Origin: Rotaria macrura
Lineage: Eukaryota > Rotifera > Eurotatoria > Philodinida > Philodinidae
DNA length: 64,000 nucleotides
Assembly: GCA_900239685.1 (NCBI GenBank)
Contig: OENT01000699.1
Coordinates: 1 to 64,000 of the forward strand
Reading direction: 5' to 3'
Below the pieces are notes generated by a model. It ran no database searches, was not told the origin of the DNA, and saw only the letters and a program-made list of their open reading frames with translations. The position numbers and the translations under genes were made by a program. Positions 40,082-52,868 of this stretch are shown here, piece by piece (the stretch's first letter is position 1; the number at the start of each line of letters is the position of its first letter).

Positions 40082-43000
40082 TCAAGGAAATTTCGGTGGA
40101 GGATGCTCAACGGTTGGTGTGCGTTCGTCATCTTCATCGTCAGCATCGTCAGATTCCATAGCAGCTTGTTCGAATGCACTCATCAATTCTTCTTTATTTG
40201 TCGGAAAATTGGAAAATAGCCCCGACGAACCTGCTCTCATATCAAGATCACCACTTAGTAATCGAGAATATGGGCCACGATATGAATGCGATGGATGTTT
40301 GCCATCATAATGAGGAAGCATTGAAACTGACCGAATATATTCACGATCATGTGGATGTTTCAAACGATGAGAGATTTGGCGAACTTGAAATAAGTTTTCC
40401 AACATTAGCCGTTTTGCTTCTTCCTGTGAATAGAAAACAAAAAGCATTAAATAAATAAAAAAGTATGTGCCTCTGTATGTCGAAGTAAATATAAAAATTT
40501 TCACTTTAGCTTTCTCGAATTGTTGTTCACTTAAGATAAATTCATCTTTAAATTGTAGTAAGCGTGACAGAAACTCCTCCAAATTAGGCTTATAATTTGA
40601 ACCAAATATTAAACGATTAAATAAATAATCACCACCTTTATCACGATAAATACCGATTAATGATGGATATTGATCAACGAGACTGGAATCAAATCGTTTA
40701 TCATCGGTCCATGGTGTGAAATTAGCTTTACAAAGATCATTCAATCTTGGAAAACACGAAAAAGTCTTTGTATACTATAATAAATTTTTAAATTGGTTAT
40801 TTTTTTTTAAACTTTAATAAAAAAAACGACGATGTCTATTGTATTATCAATTGGAATACTAGTGTTGTACATGGTGATACTAACGTATGTCAAGATATGC
40901 AGGTTTGAACTTTGCATGGTGTACAAATAATCAATAATCTTTTGTACTCGGTAGACAATCGACACGATATTAACTTCATTCCATGTAGTCATCTAAGTTC
41001 TCAGAAATATGGATTACTTTAAGGCAACAAAATATTCGATCAGCATAATAGATGAAATGACCAGTAAGAAAAATGATCAAGAAAATGAATACTAACGATC
41101 AGTAAAACGATTACATGATCAGTAGTGAAATTTTCAGTCCACTCTCCTCAGAATAGAAGCCCATCCTCGAAGTCAGTACTGACTGATTTCTATGGATTCG
41201 AAATTAATGATGAATTCATGGAAAATTCGTAGGGAATCTATGGAGAATCCATGGGAATCCAATTAGACGGCGAGAAACTTCGACAAGAGCGGCTATCAGC
41301 AGCTTCCGATATGGCTTTATTGATGCAGCTACATGACGTTCAACCTAGGGCACTCTGTCGCAGGTAGATAGTTTCGGAACACCTTATCGTTAAAGATCAT
41401 ATAGATTTCCCATGAATTTTTAATTCATGAACAATCCATGGAAATCAGTCAGTACTGGCTTCGAGGATGGGCTTCTATTCTGAGGAGAGTGGCCTGAAAA
41501 TTTAATTACTGATCGTTTAATCTTTTTACTGATCATTAGTATTCGTTTCACTGATAATTTATCTTACTGATCATATCATCTATTTTACTGACAAGTTCAT
41601 CTATTATCTTGACCACGTAGTTCTATGTCTTACTTTAGTATAGTGATAAATCAAAGTGATATCACTGGAATGAACTAATCTATCCTAATGTAGTCGTGAG
41701 CTTTGCACTAAATTAGATATATGAGGTCTTATCGTCGCAATTCTTTGTTTGGTTAAGTGGAGTGCACGCATATGGATTGCATTTCAATTGATGATCTTAG
41801 AAGTCAAGTCACATATTTACAGTTGCCTTGTCAAACGATTCTATTCATTTAGCTGAAAGGACATTTTTGAAAATCTCTAACGTAAAGTTCAGACGTATTT
41901 ACTCTCTGAAAGTAAATTTCTATTTCCTTCAAGTTTCCTATTCATTGACACGACTATAAAGACTATGGTCGTGATTCGATACTTAAATGAAATGTCAGAA
42001 CATTAAAAATTAAAAGAAAATTCTTTACCAACGCAAAAACCTATTGCACATGTAAAATGATTTTTCGTTTTTTTTTATCTTTGATTTAAAAAAAATAGCT
42101 GATTGTCATGAGATCTTTTTTTATAATTAAACACTAAATAAGTTAAAATAAATGTTGATAGAATGAAAATAACCATATTACTTATGATTTTCGCGGTCTT
42201 TGTTTGTCAGACAAGCAAAAATTTATGGTTAATATTCAATGCGTTGGACGTTTTTTGATTTTATATCTCATAGATGCCATGTGGAAAAAAAACTGAAGAA
42301 AAAAATAAAGAAAATGCATATTATTGAATTCATAAGACGCATGGGTGAAATAAACAATGTTTTTCAGACTTTCATGAATATTCTTTTCCTTCCTTCCTTC
42401 CTCTTCTGATTTCACGGTAGAATCTCAGAATATAGTATTGTGTTCCCCAAAGTGCCCGATAAAGAAAAATATCTTTGTAGGAATTTTTACTCTATGTTCT
42501 CATACAGAACGAAATAGACAATTTAAAATTACATGTGTTGTTGAGAAAAACAATTGATGAATGTAACTTATAATCCATTCTAAAATCAATAAACATTGTC
42601 ACAAAAATATGTCTTCTTTTGTTACACCCAAAATCAAACCGTATAAATGTATGTTAAGCATATTTTATTGTTTCGGAGAATATCTCACTAATGACTTCAT
42701 CTAATGAGATTTTGAAAAGCCAAAAACAAATATTCTAGTTGCGACGAATAGCAGTGTTCAAACTACTTAATATTATGCTTTTCCTTTGTTTTTCAAATCT
42801 ACGATTGATATGAGCAGAAAGAAAAATCCTCCAATTTTTTTTATCAGTTAAATGTCTATGACACATCACTGTTTATTTATATTCTGACAATACAATTAAT
42901 CATACCTGCATCTGAACAAAAACCTCACACGTAAACAATAGAAATCAAGGGTATGAGTATAGTCTTATACCATCGTTAGTGTGATGTCCTATGTAGTATG

Positions 43001-44717
43001 TCACATGGATTATTTACGTAACGTGAATGGATGGAAGACAAAATATCTTGTATCTTCGAAGAAAATAAGAAAATATTTGAGAAATTCGCTATTTAAAAAT
43101 GTTAGCATTACAAATCTTGGCACACGGAAAATTTTCTACTCGATAGACTTTTATTTATATCCTGCTATAGTATATGCATGTTCGTAAAATCAGGAAGCCC
43201 AAAATAGGTTGATGGAGAGAATAGTTGACGAACTCTCAGAACGAAAAAAATAAAGCTAGAAGAGTTGAATACGCTGAATGAAAGCTGAACACATTGTCAG
43301 TGTGTGGATATGAGCGCTAGTATGTGATGGAATTTGAAAAAATAACTCATCCCAACACCTAGTATGCATTATATACTTTCATTTTTTTCTCCTGCTTACA
43401 ACCATATGTTCAAGACAAGGTTTGGAATCCATTTTACTTGTTGAAAGTTCTTCTAGAAACATTTCAAGAATTAATTATAGCTTAGATTAATTTATTTTTC
43501 ACTCTGCTTTCGTTTATATTGAAAAATTCTTCTGTTCGTTTATGATGAATTTCTTCACTATATTATGCATCGGCAAATTCCTCTTAGATCCTTGTCAAAT
43601 GAATGGCTGCGACTTCACTTTAGTCAGTACGAATTATTGATGAATACTTTACTAAAATTGGATCGCACTATCTATTTCAAAAAGAAATCCTATGCATAAC
43701 TTTCTGACTTATAATTTTCGTATGAAATAAGCATCATACTCATAGACATTAATTTCATTCGCAATGATATTTACTTTTCTTTGTGTTCTTCGTTAGGTAA
43801 TAAAGCGTCACGTCTGTAGACGTTTTAGTCTCTACACTATAGATCATCAAAGAAAAAATACTTCGAGTCATTGTGTTCCTTCCTTCATATGACACTTTCT
43901 ATAAAATTTTAACCTTATCAGATTTTAAATGATAAACCTCAAGTATCGTCTGACATAATCGAAAATTACTCTTTCTTACTTTTGTTCATTCAATTTAAAT
44001 GTAACATCCCACCCCCAAAGAACATAATTATTCATTAAATATTCAATGATTTTGTCGTTGCATAACAATTGTTTACAGAATAAATTTCCATAGATACTTC
44101 TATCATGATTTACATAGATCAACAACGGACGGCGCTAGTGATCAAAAAAAGAAAAAAGAAGCACGAAAATAAATTTTTATTGAAACTCAATTGATTCATT
44201 TTATTTTTTATTTACTTCAGAAATATCTTTCGGACCAAAAGCCTCCTGCAAAGCTTGTTTCAATGTACCAATAAAGACAACTGGATATGCATTAAATCGA
44301 TAGTTGAGACATTTAATTAAATGTTCAATACCTTTGGATTCATCATCACAATCATCAGGAACTAGAACATACAGATTTGCATTTTGGACATATAAAGACA
44401 AAAAATGAACAAGCTTCTAATCTCCTACTTAAATGATCTTCGAATTCAGCCGGTGCTTCCATAAGTTCATTGTAAAAATCATCATCGGTTGTAATGAGAT
44501 TTTCACCTGAATCGGTGACATCGTTTTTCTCAGCATCCGGTGAGTACTTCAAAGAAAAATATAAAATGAATGCCTCAAAAACATAGTTTTCATAATCACC
44601 ATCTATGAATTTCTTTTTTTCTTTGTTCGAAGTTTTTGTCTAGAAAAAAAACACGATTGATTACAAATACATCGATACAGATGCTTTATGTTTTGTTTGT
44701 TTTTTAACTCTATCCAT
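40082..44717 (-). CDS. FAF1-like paralogue with UAS domain, lacking UBX
   Basis: The proposed exons are 44717-44679, 44639-44429, 44361-44216, 44134-43980, 40745-40505 and 40423-40082, giving 377 aa. The 146- and 155-nt exons have the same lengths and phases as FAF1 exons 12 and 13, and the proteins match (RRPLLIYVNHDRS against RRPLAIYVHSDRS; NNYVLWGWDVT against NNYVVWAWDVT). The UAS domain continues through DQYPSLIGIYRDKGG into a charged helix. Where FAF1 has its coiled coil and UBX, this protein has an unrelated tail with an acidic end (ESDDADDEDDERTP). UBA and UBL domains are also missing. The first exon is uncertain: it implies a 39-nt intron. The 3.2-kb intron 43979-40746 holds a foldback element; the 81-nt last intron is in frame and stop-free. 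LAMTOR1 ends 189 bp upstream and FAF1 starts 199 bp downstream. Confidence 0.78.
41047..41605. mobile_element. Foldback element with long terminal inverted repeats
   Basis: The left arm (about 41047-41232) and right arm (about 41400-41605) are inverted copies. They share, nearly base for base, CCACTCTCCTCAGAATAGAA, GCCCATCCTCGAAG and CAGTACTGACTGATTTC. The outer part of each arm is built of repeated TGATCAGTAA-type words spaced roughly 16-22 bases apart. The spacer is about 170 bp of non-coding sequence with a GC-richer centre. No target duplication was identified, so the ends are approximate. It lies in the large intron of the FAF1-like gene. Long arms with internal short repeats fit the foldback class of DNA elements; a recent palindromic duplication is the alternative. 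Confidence 0.8.
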
Positions 44718-44906
44718 AAATCGAATAAATGAAAGAGACGAGAAAGTTTGAAAGAAGAAAAGGAAAGAAAAACGCCATTCAAAAATAACGACAAGACACT
44801 TATATTGTTTTTTCTTCATAATAACGAAGTAAATAAAAAAAGAAAAAGAAAAAGAAAAGAAAGGAAAGGGCATCAATTACATTAAAGTATGCACTGTTAC
44901 TTTTTT

Positions 44907-47820
44907 TTATTCGAAAGTGACCACAAGTTCTTCCTTATGAATAATTTTAATTTCATCAATTAATAAACGCGATAATTCATTGGCTGTATGTGCAACAAAA
45001 TGACATAAGTCTGATGATATGGGTCGACTCGATAGTAACGATGATAAATTCGATGTACCAGCGTCTGGTAATATCGATACACGACTCGATTGTAACGATT
45101 TACATAAGATTTGTTTTAAATGATCGTTTTGTGTATTTGAATTTTGTATATTTATATTTGTTTGATGTGTGCCGCCGCCCCAACCTCCAACATCTATTAG
45201 ATCGGGTAACATGCGTTCAACAAGAATAGCCATCGATGATTCAGCTGTTTCATTTGATGGAAGTTTTGCTGAAAAAACAACAATAGATTTTTCATTTTAA
45301 TTGTTCATTTAATAAAAAGAAGTATCATATACATAAGAGAAAAGCTGTAAACTGTTTTTTTTTGTCAGGAAGAGTCCATTCGTGGATCACTCCAACGCTA
45401 TTCCGATGTCTAAGAGAACAGTAGAGTATCGTATAACTTCTACAAAAATATCTTTTCAGATGTGGTGATGTAGCGTTTTTTTCCATAGATTCTTCATGTT
45501 GATGATATCAATTTGAACAGAGAACTTCAGATAGTTGATAATTTACAACTATGACTCCCTTTACACGAAATGCTTTTATTTGGCTGTTTCATGTATCATA
45601 TTTTACCGATTACAATTTTTGTGTTGTTAAGATAAGGGCTTCTCGATGTCACAACCCCTTTTTCAAATATACCTCAAAAGTATTGATTTAGCGGGAAAAC
45701 GCATACCTCGACAATAGAATATCTTACGCAGATGAAGCTTCATACATTAAGTAATGTCATGCACAACTTTGTATCTACAATGAGTTTGGTTGAAATTTCC
45801 GAAATGAGTTCATTTTAGAAAATGATAATCATGATGCATGAATCTTCTTTCAAGTTATATGTCTGCTCAAAGTTGAACCTGTACAGAAAACACTTAGAGG
45901 CTACGCGTAACTGTGGTGGGTGGGTATAGAAAGTGGTAGGTGAGTCATTCGTTTAGAAGCACGCTTCAATCAGAAAAGAAATTAAATCTACAATCATACA
46001 TACGTAGTTATCTATTGTATACAAAAACTAGAGTGCTAACACAGACAAAGTCATTCTCTCAAAAGCATACAAATCTGAATAGAATAAGGACTGTAAGAAA
46101 AAATCGTATCGAAATATTTTCACCTGCACTTGTCCAGTCGTGCTCCTCTGACCGATATTCAGGAAAACTAGAAACTTTTTTTAATTTTTACGCGAACTAT
46201 GCTTTATAGTGTACTTGCGTTTATTATCGCTCGTGCGACCGTTTGCCGAGTCCAATTCAGACATTGTTTTTATGCAGTAGATTACGACACATATACCTAT
46301 ATATATATATATATATATATATATACGGCTTTGATTATAGTCTTCTTTCTCTTTTATTTCATTTCACTTTATTTGCATTGAATAATCAGAGTATCTTTAA
46401 ATCGTGAGTTGTTGTAAGATGTATGTTGAAAGATAGTGATGCTTGTTACTTTTCCTTGAAGTTGTTAATATCATAAAAACATCTTTTATCCATATTTTAC
46501 CGAGTATTCGAACTTGTTGGGTATAACATCACATTCCTCGGGGCAATACGCGTTAAGTTTTGGTCTCATGAACTGTGACAATCTCACTCATAAAAATATG
46601 ATTCCTTGATATCTAAAAGTGTAGAAGGGTAAAACTAATTTCATTTCTTGTCGATTCTAATAGGCAATTGTAACATATACATGAGTGAAAATGGGATAGA
46701 CTGATAATACACAAATATACGAACATAACGAAAAATAAAATCTAAGACAATCGTTGCAGTCATTGATAGAACGTCGTATCGTTTTGTATGAATTACTAGT
46801 AATTTACAATTATGTCTATGTGTATTGATTTACATTTACTGAGAAAGATTGAATTTATAGTATGTTGTAATGAAGTAACAGCTATACATAAGATTTGTTG
46901 TATAAACAGATTATGTCGATAGGAAAATAAACTCTAGTAGTCTGAAACAAAATGGGATGAACATGACATAACATCAGCTCTATCATCAATATACTAATGA
47001 TGGTACATTTTTATTTCAACATTCTATTGAAATAGAAAAATTCTATACAAAATCTCGTCGTAATCATACTCATGAAATACCAAAGACACAGATGAATTCT
47101 CTTCTTTCCTGAAATGTAAAGATCGAGATTTTTCATACGATTGTCTGTATTTCTTCTGCTTCGAGTGTCAAGAATAATCAATTTTCTTATGTTGAATTAA
47201 CGATAGGCAAGTTTCACACAATACCCAAAAACGGAACATACATCAAGAGAAGTATTACTATGGCTAACTTTAACAAGTTTCAAATATAGCAATCAACGTG
47301 AAAAATAATAATAGATTTGAATATGATAAAATTTCTTTATCCTATACACAGTTACTCAAAGAAAATTTACAAATATTACACCTATCACTCATAAAAGAAA
47401 TCATTCTTGATCAATAAAATGTTCGAGAAGAAAAAACAAAAGAACTTCTATTTTACTTGTTGTTAATTCAGGATGATTATCAGTTGGTAATGGTGGTGGT
47501 GGAAGTGGTGGAACGATGTTTGTTAAAACTGATGATGGTTCATTGTTGGTTGATGAACCTAGAAAAGCTGGCGTCACTGGATGACTATACAGATTACTAC
47601 TAGCCGATTTGCTTAACAGTCTATGATGAACATAATCAAGATATTAGATGAAATGTTGTGTGTCAAAAAAGTAAAATGAAATAACGTACGGTGTTCGATC
47701 ATTCACATTCGATGATATCAAAGAACGCTGTGAATTTGATGTTTCCGTGTCATCACCAAGATTATCGTTTGATAAAGAATCGTCTGAATTTCTACAACAC
47801 CATGGACAAATATTGCCCAT
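44907..47820 (-). CDS. LAMTOR1: LAMTOR1-like Ragulator anchor protein
   Basis: Three exons, 47820-47690, 47620-47457 and 45268-44907, give 218 aa. The N-terminus MGNICPWCC offers Gly2 for myristoylation and Cys5, Cys8 and Cys9 for palmitoylation, as in LAMTOR1/p18. A conserved N-terminal stretch (QRSLISSN) is followed by a Pro-rich linker (VPPLPPPPLP), and the C-terminus has the helix ending IIHKEELVVTFE, which matches the end of LAMTOR1. In animals LAMTOR1 anchors the Ragulator complex to the lysosome and wraps the other LAMTOR subunits, thus recruiting Rag GTPases and mTORC1. The protein is longer than the human one (161 aa), mostly in linkers. Intron 2 is 2188 nt, intron 1 only 69 nt. TATTCAG lies one base before the ATG. 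Identity rests on both ends plus length and is fairly sure. Confidence 0.84.
46298..46325. repeat. (TA)n microsatellite
   Basis: A TA run inside the long LAMTOR1 intron 2. Confidence 0.85.
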
Positions 47821-49567
47821 TCTGAATATTAATCGATCGATCAATCGGAAAAAGTAAAGAAATTATATGATTTATGACAAACATGAGAAAACAATCGAAT
47901 CGTATTTGTGAAAACCAAAAATTTTAGTACTAAGAAAATTTGTCAGGTAGAAATACGTATTTCATTGGTGACATCCATAGTAGCAATTATGGAGCTGTTT
48001 ATTCCGTATTTTACCATATTTGAAAAAATCTTATAGATAAAAAAACTCATTGAGCGTGGCAAAAGGAAAGATGTCAGTAAATGTCGAGTGACTTCATAAT
48101 ATACTTCGTCTCGTACATTGAAGCTACACTAGTATATAGAACAAAAACGAACAGTTGTCGCAAAATTAAGACATAAGAATTCTCTCATAACTTGCTAATC
48201 GATAACAGACGACTAAAAGGTACTGTAGGCATGACATTTTGTGCTTCCACATTTATATTCATGAATAAATGTATGAAGCTCAAATCAAATATATGGTTAT
48301 GAAGACTATTAACGGCAATATATTGTATATTGTGGTTAGTACAAACTGCCGATTTTTCTACACTCTGTTGTGGATCGCTTCTTTTTAGAGCGAAGATAAA
48401 TTATTGTTTTATAAACAAATTCAAGATAAAATAAAATGTTTGCCTCCTTTGATAATATACAGAAATTATCCATGGTTGTGAGAGTTGGTTGGTATTATAT
48501 TGTTGACAGCTAGCCCATCGAGTGAATTGTTTTTTCTTAGAAACTTAATCTTCATGTTGAAAAATAGTATTTCTCATTTATGAAGTATAACAATAACCTG
48601 CACGAGTATAACTCATAGAATCAAATAGAGTGGCATTCAAAATTTAATCACATGATATTCGAGTCAATGAGATAGGTTTTACATACTTGGCCGAAATCCT
48701 TTTATCACTATTATATAGGAAAGTATGCTTGCACATACAATTTTTGTGTCATCGGAATGCTGTCTTATTACATTCATGTCTCGATAAGATGCGTTCACTA
48801 TATGACTCAAGTTTTCTCCAATGTAATGTAGAGATCTCAGTCGGTTCAAATACTTTAGTTAATCAGTGCTTTATCGCTTCAAGTACTCCAAAACGTTTTG
48901 GAGATCAACAAGAAAATATAATACATAAAGATATTTTTCAATTGCATCCGCTATCTTCGTAGAGTAGTTCGACATATGGAGAAATTCATGCATGATATAA
49001 GCCTAAATTTTGTTGTTGTACTCATTGATAGCAAAATACTAGTAGCATTTTCTATTCAATATGATAACTAAAAATAAAACTTAGATCGATTTGAAAATCC
49101 TGCTCATAAACTTTCTATTGAAATATTATTCACAATCCAAATGAATCGTTGCATACTAGGCGATACTTCAATCCTATTTTCTTTATCTGCAAAATCTCTA
49201 TTAATATAAGATAGATTGCCATTCGCTATTGAATCACAGATTACATGGTAAGGATATCTCATAATCGATAGAATGAAGGTCAAAAATAGAGAACTCTCTG
49301 AACATCTGTTTCATCATAGATTAAAACTGGTAAAAGTAAAACACACGCTTATAAATCTCATTTCTATAAGTCGATTACTTAATATTCTTTATATATGAAT
49401 TCAACTATTTAATTTACAAAGAAACACTTCTGCAATGAACGACATCTGTTCTACATCTCACATACATGACAAAAATGAAGAGGTGTCATCGTGACATATA
49501 GATCCATAATGGTGATGACGAATATCATACTAAACTCATTGGATTTAAGAATTTAAGTAGAACTAAT
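47821..49567. other. Divergent intergenic region LAMTOR1 / CAPS2-like
   Basis: About 1.75 kb between two genes transcribed away from each other, so it should hold both promoters. I see no TATA-type element that stands out from the AT-rich background. A 91-codon ORF at 48687-48962 lacks an ATG start and family resemblance. Confidence 0.4.
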
Positions 49568-52500
49568 ATGTCGTATCGTCCATCATCTGCTCGTCGTCAA
49601 CAAACGAGCGTTAATCCGATAACAGGAGAAAAAATCGATTATACTAAAAAGGCTCATTTCATAAAAGATCAAACTACACCAGTGTACGTTGATTCAATGA
49701 AATAGTTGTTTTCTTCGTTTCGTTTTAATTTAATGAAAATATTTATTAATAATTCCTTATAGAATACCATCGTTAGATCTTAGTAATGTCGATGACAGTG
49801 ATCGGCAACCTCCACCTTCAGCTAAACAATATCAAGGTTCTAGCAGGTAATCTATAAAAGAAAATCTCTATGATTCTTTGATTGCTTTCTTTCCCTTAGA
49901 CCAGCATCGGCACATGGTGGTGTCAATGCTCGTTTAGGTTCACATCGACCTGAAAGTCGAGCTTATGGAAATTTTGATCATCAACAAGCTATTTATACGA
50001 ATCGTCATGGAAATTTGCTGGTATGAATTTGTATGCTTTATTTTATATATTTCTTTGTACATCACAATAGAATTGTAAAAAGATAGCAAAAATAGTAACT
50101 TGAAGTGATAGAAATTCGTTATGTTCTAAAATACGACTAATTTGTTTCTTTTTCTAGCAAAATACTCAATATAATCTGAATCCTGATCGGATACCTGCAA
50201 TGGACATTCAAGTAGTACCGCCTTCACCACGACCTATGTCATCTCGTACTCAACGAGCCTTATCAACTCGTTTGCCAGATTCAGTTCGACCAGCGATGAT
50301 ACTTGATGGAAATTCGGGGGTAACTCCTCGAGCTACAGCTATTTCGTCAATCTATTCTCCAGTTGATGAGTTTCAATTAGCTTGGTTACAAAGTGGAAAT
50401 CATCAGGATTCTTTACAGAAAGCAGCTGCAGAAGAAAAAAATGAACAACGAAAACATGAATTAATGACCGAACAAGTTTTATCAGATCAGTTATCGCGTT
50501 ATGTATTAAGCGATCTGGAACAAGAAGAAGATCGTCATAAACCGATAGTTATGCAACAACAGCCAAGACGAAATCTTGATAGACGCATGCATGAAACAAA
50601 GTAGGCTCATTGAGAACAAAATCAACATCAACTAGAGTTTGCTCCATTTTTATTACTTTTAATCGTTATCTTTATCTTTAGAGTTAAAACAAGCACATCG
50701 GTAACGGAAAATCTACTCAGTAAGCGCATACGATTTTCGTGTCGAATTTTAACAAGGTTAGAAAAAATAAATCTATTTCCGTCACAATTTTCTAGATAAA
50801 ATTTTGCTGTATTCTAGAGATGGAAAAGATGCATCAAGAGATCTATTCGGCTTTTATTTTATGCTTGATAGAACATTAGCTATTTACGAATATCGAATTC
50901 TAGGCAAACGGTATTAGCAATATTAAAGCGAAATCTATAGACAAATGCATAAGAGCGGTACTCAATAATGCTAGTCGATTGGAATGTTAATTTTTTTGGT
51001 CAATGATAGAGGATTCATTCGGAAAGCTTTCACACACTACAGAACAATAATATGTTACGTATATTTGATAACTAGACTTGTAAAATTGCTAGTATGCATA
51101 CTACTCAAGAAATGTAGATCAACAAGAAAAGTTTGACTTCGTAGGATTAATTTTTAGCAAATCGAAATTCTAAAGTAACTGCTTATCTTGTAAGTACATC
51201 AACTCAAAAAGATAGGAAGAACATCGTTGTTTTAATCGATTAGTAGATATCACTTGAATGAAACTATGTATGATTTATAATTTATTGACTTTCATCGATC
51301 TCTACAAAGACTCTGACGTGCTGAATGACGAGAGATCTCTCGGCGATTTTCAATTCTTTATCATCCTGATTTAAATACAGGTATCATATTCAGAGCAGTT
51401 ATCCTATATGACAACTATTGTTCTGCTCAAACTATTGGAATTAAAATGACCCATTCAATATAAATCTCTAGAGTCCTACATGTATTCATAGTTTTAAATA
51501 CGTAAATTAAGTCACGCCTACGATCGTCTAAAACAGTTTCGTTCAAAATGAAAACTAAGATGAATCCTCTATCATCGTCAAAAATATTTTCTAACCAAAT
51601 TAATTATAGTGCACTGATAAACATAAAAATTTTTATTGTCAAACTATGCATGAAACATATTGAATGTGATTTTGATTGCAGTTCAAATGCATTACCATTG
51701 ATTCCTCGCGGTCAATATATGCACTTATCAGGCTACAATCAAGGACAACCATATACATTATTTGATTTCTATCAAGTATAGTTTAGAAATATCCATTTAA
51801 ATTTATTTGAATTTTTATGTTTACATATGATTAGGGAGCATGCATTGATTTTGAAACACGGTCAATAATGTCACTGCCAGAAACTGTGCGTCATAGAACG
51901 AAATTGACACTTTGCATTGTTTCAATAAATGAAGAAGATAAACAAACTCTATTGTATTGTTATCTCGAATATCGGACGTAAACCTTTGCTTATTATTCAT
52001 TTTTAGACTTGATGGTGTACAAGATATTAAACGTCGAGAAGTACTCTACGCTATCAAACATCCGTACAGTACAGAACAACTTGAACATCAAAGATATTTG
52101 GCTGATGTGCATCAATTAACTAAGCCACAGATACAACAAAGAACATTAATTGTTTACACAAGTTTAGCTCAGTTTTATCGTAAACGAGCTAATAGAAATA
52201 ATGAAGACGGAAAAGATTCATTTTGCATATGTGACAAAGAAGATTTACTAACTGGATTACATGAGTATAAAATACATCTAAGTGCTGGAGTATGTTGAAT
52301 ACAAATGAATTCAATTCATTTTTATTGTTTTTGCTTGTTTAAATTTTATTCTAAAAGCATTTTGCTTATATTTGGTCACATATGTCGATACAAGGTGAAG
52401 CAAATGAATTTCTTAATATGCTTTTTGGCGAACTGAATGAAAAACGTTTTGCACAAGTTATAAAAGTAAAATTACAAGTTCATTTGTTGATATGCACACA

Positions 52501-52868
52501 TACATGTGTACGTGTTAAATTGATTTTCTAGGCCTATACAAAATTAGATCCATCAAAAACAGGTTATACAGATATGGATTCTATGAAAAAGTTTGTTAAT
52601 CTTTATGGACATCCGTATGGAATTCAAGGTAAATGACATCCGAAGAAAACATAGAGCAACAATTAAAAATGATTATTTTCTCTTTCGAAATTTAGAACAT
52701 TTATCTGATGAACGATTATGGACACGTTTTTGTGAGACATTTCATTTTGCTATACATTATCCACGCGTATCATATTCCGAATTTCTCAATGTTTACGAAG
52801 CTCTCAATATTTCTGTTGATCAAGATGATGATTTTATCCATCTAGTCAATAATACTTGGAATACTTAA
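49568..52868 (+). CDS. CAPS2: Calcyphosin-2-like (CAPS2) protein
   Basis: Twelve exons: 49568-49683, 49763-49846, 49900-50020, 50158-50600, 50682-50756, 50818-50910, 51682-51775, 51835-51953, 52007-52289, 52358-52465, 52532-52628, 52696-52868; 601 aa. The N-terminal third is basic and Ser/Pro/Gln-rich (MSYRPSSARRQQ) without a known fold. The central block RFSCRILTRDGKDASRDLFG, YEYRILGK, LIPRGQY and QPYTLFDFYQ matches the conserved part of CAPS2. The C-terminal half is helical, with a degenerate EF-hand-like loop (LDPSKTGYTDMDS) and a final YSEFLNVYEAL segment. CAPS2 proteins have EF-hands; a ciliary role is suspected, not established. The exon 8 donor could instead be at 51978, which would leave an implausible 29-nt intron. 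Intron 6 is 771 nt. Poly(A) signal AATAAA is at 52929-52934. Confidence 0.87.

Noticed and set aside
48687..48962. 91-codon ORF between LAMTOR1 and the CAPS2-like gene
   Set aside because: It begins at a non-ATG codon, has no recognised motif, and no splice partner is visible.
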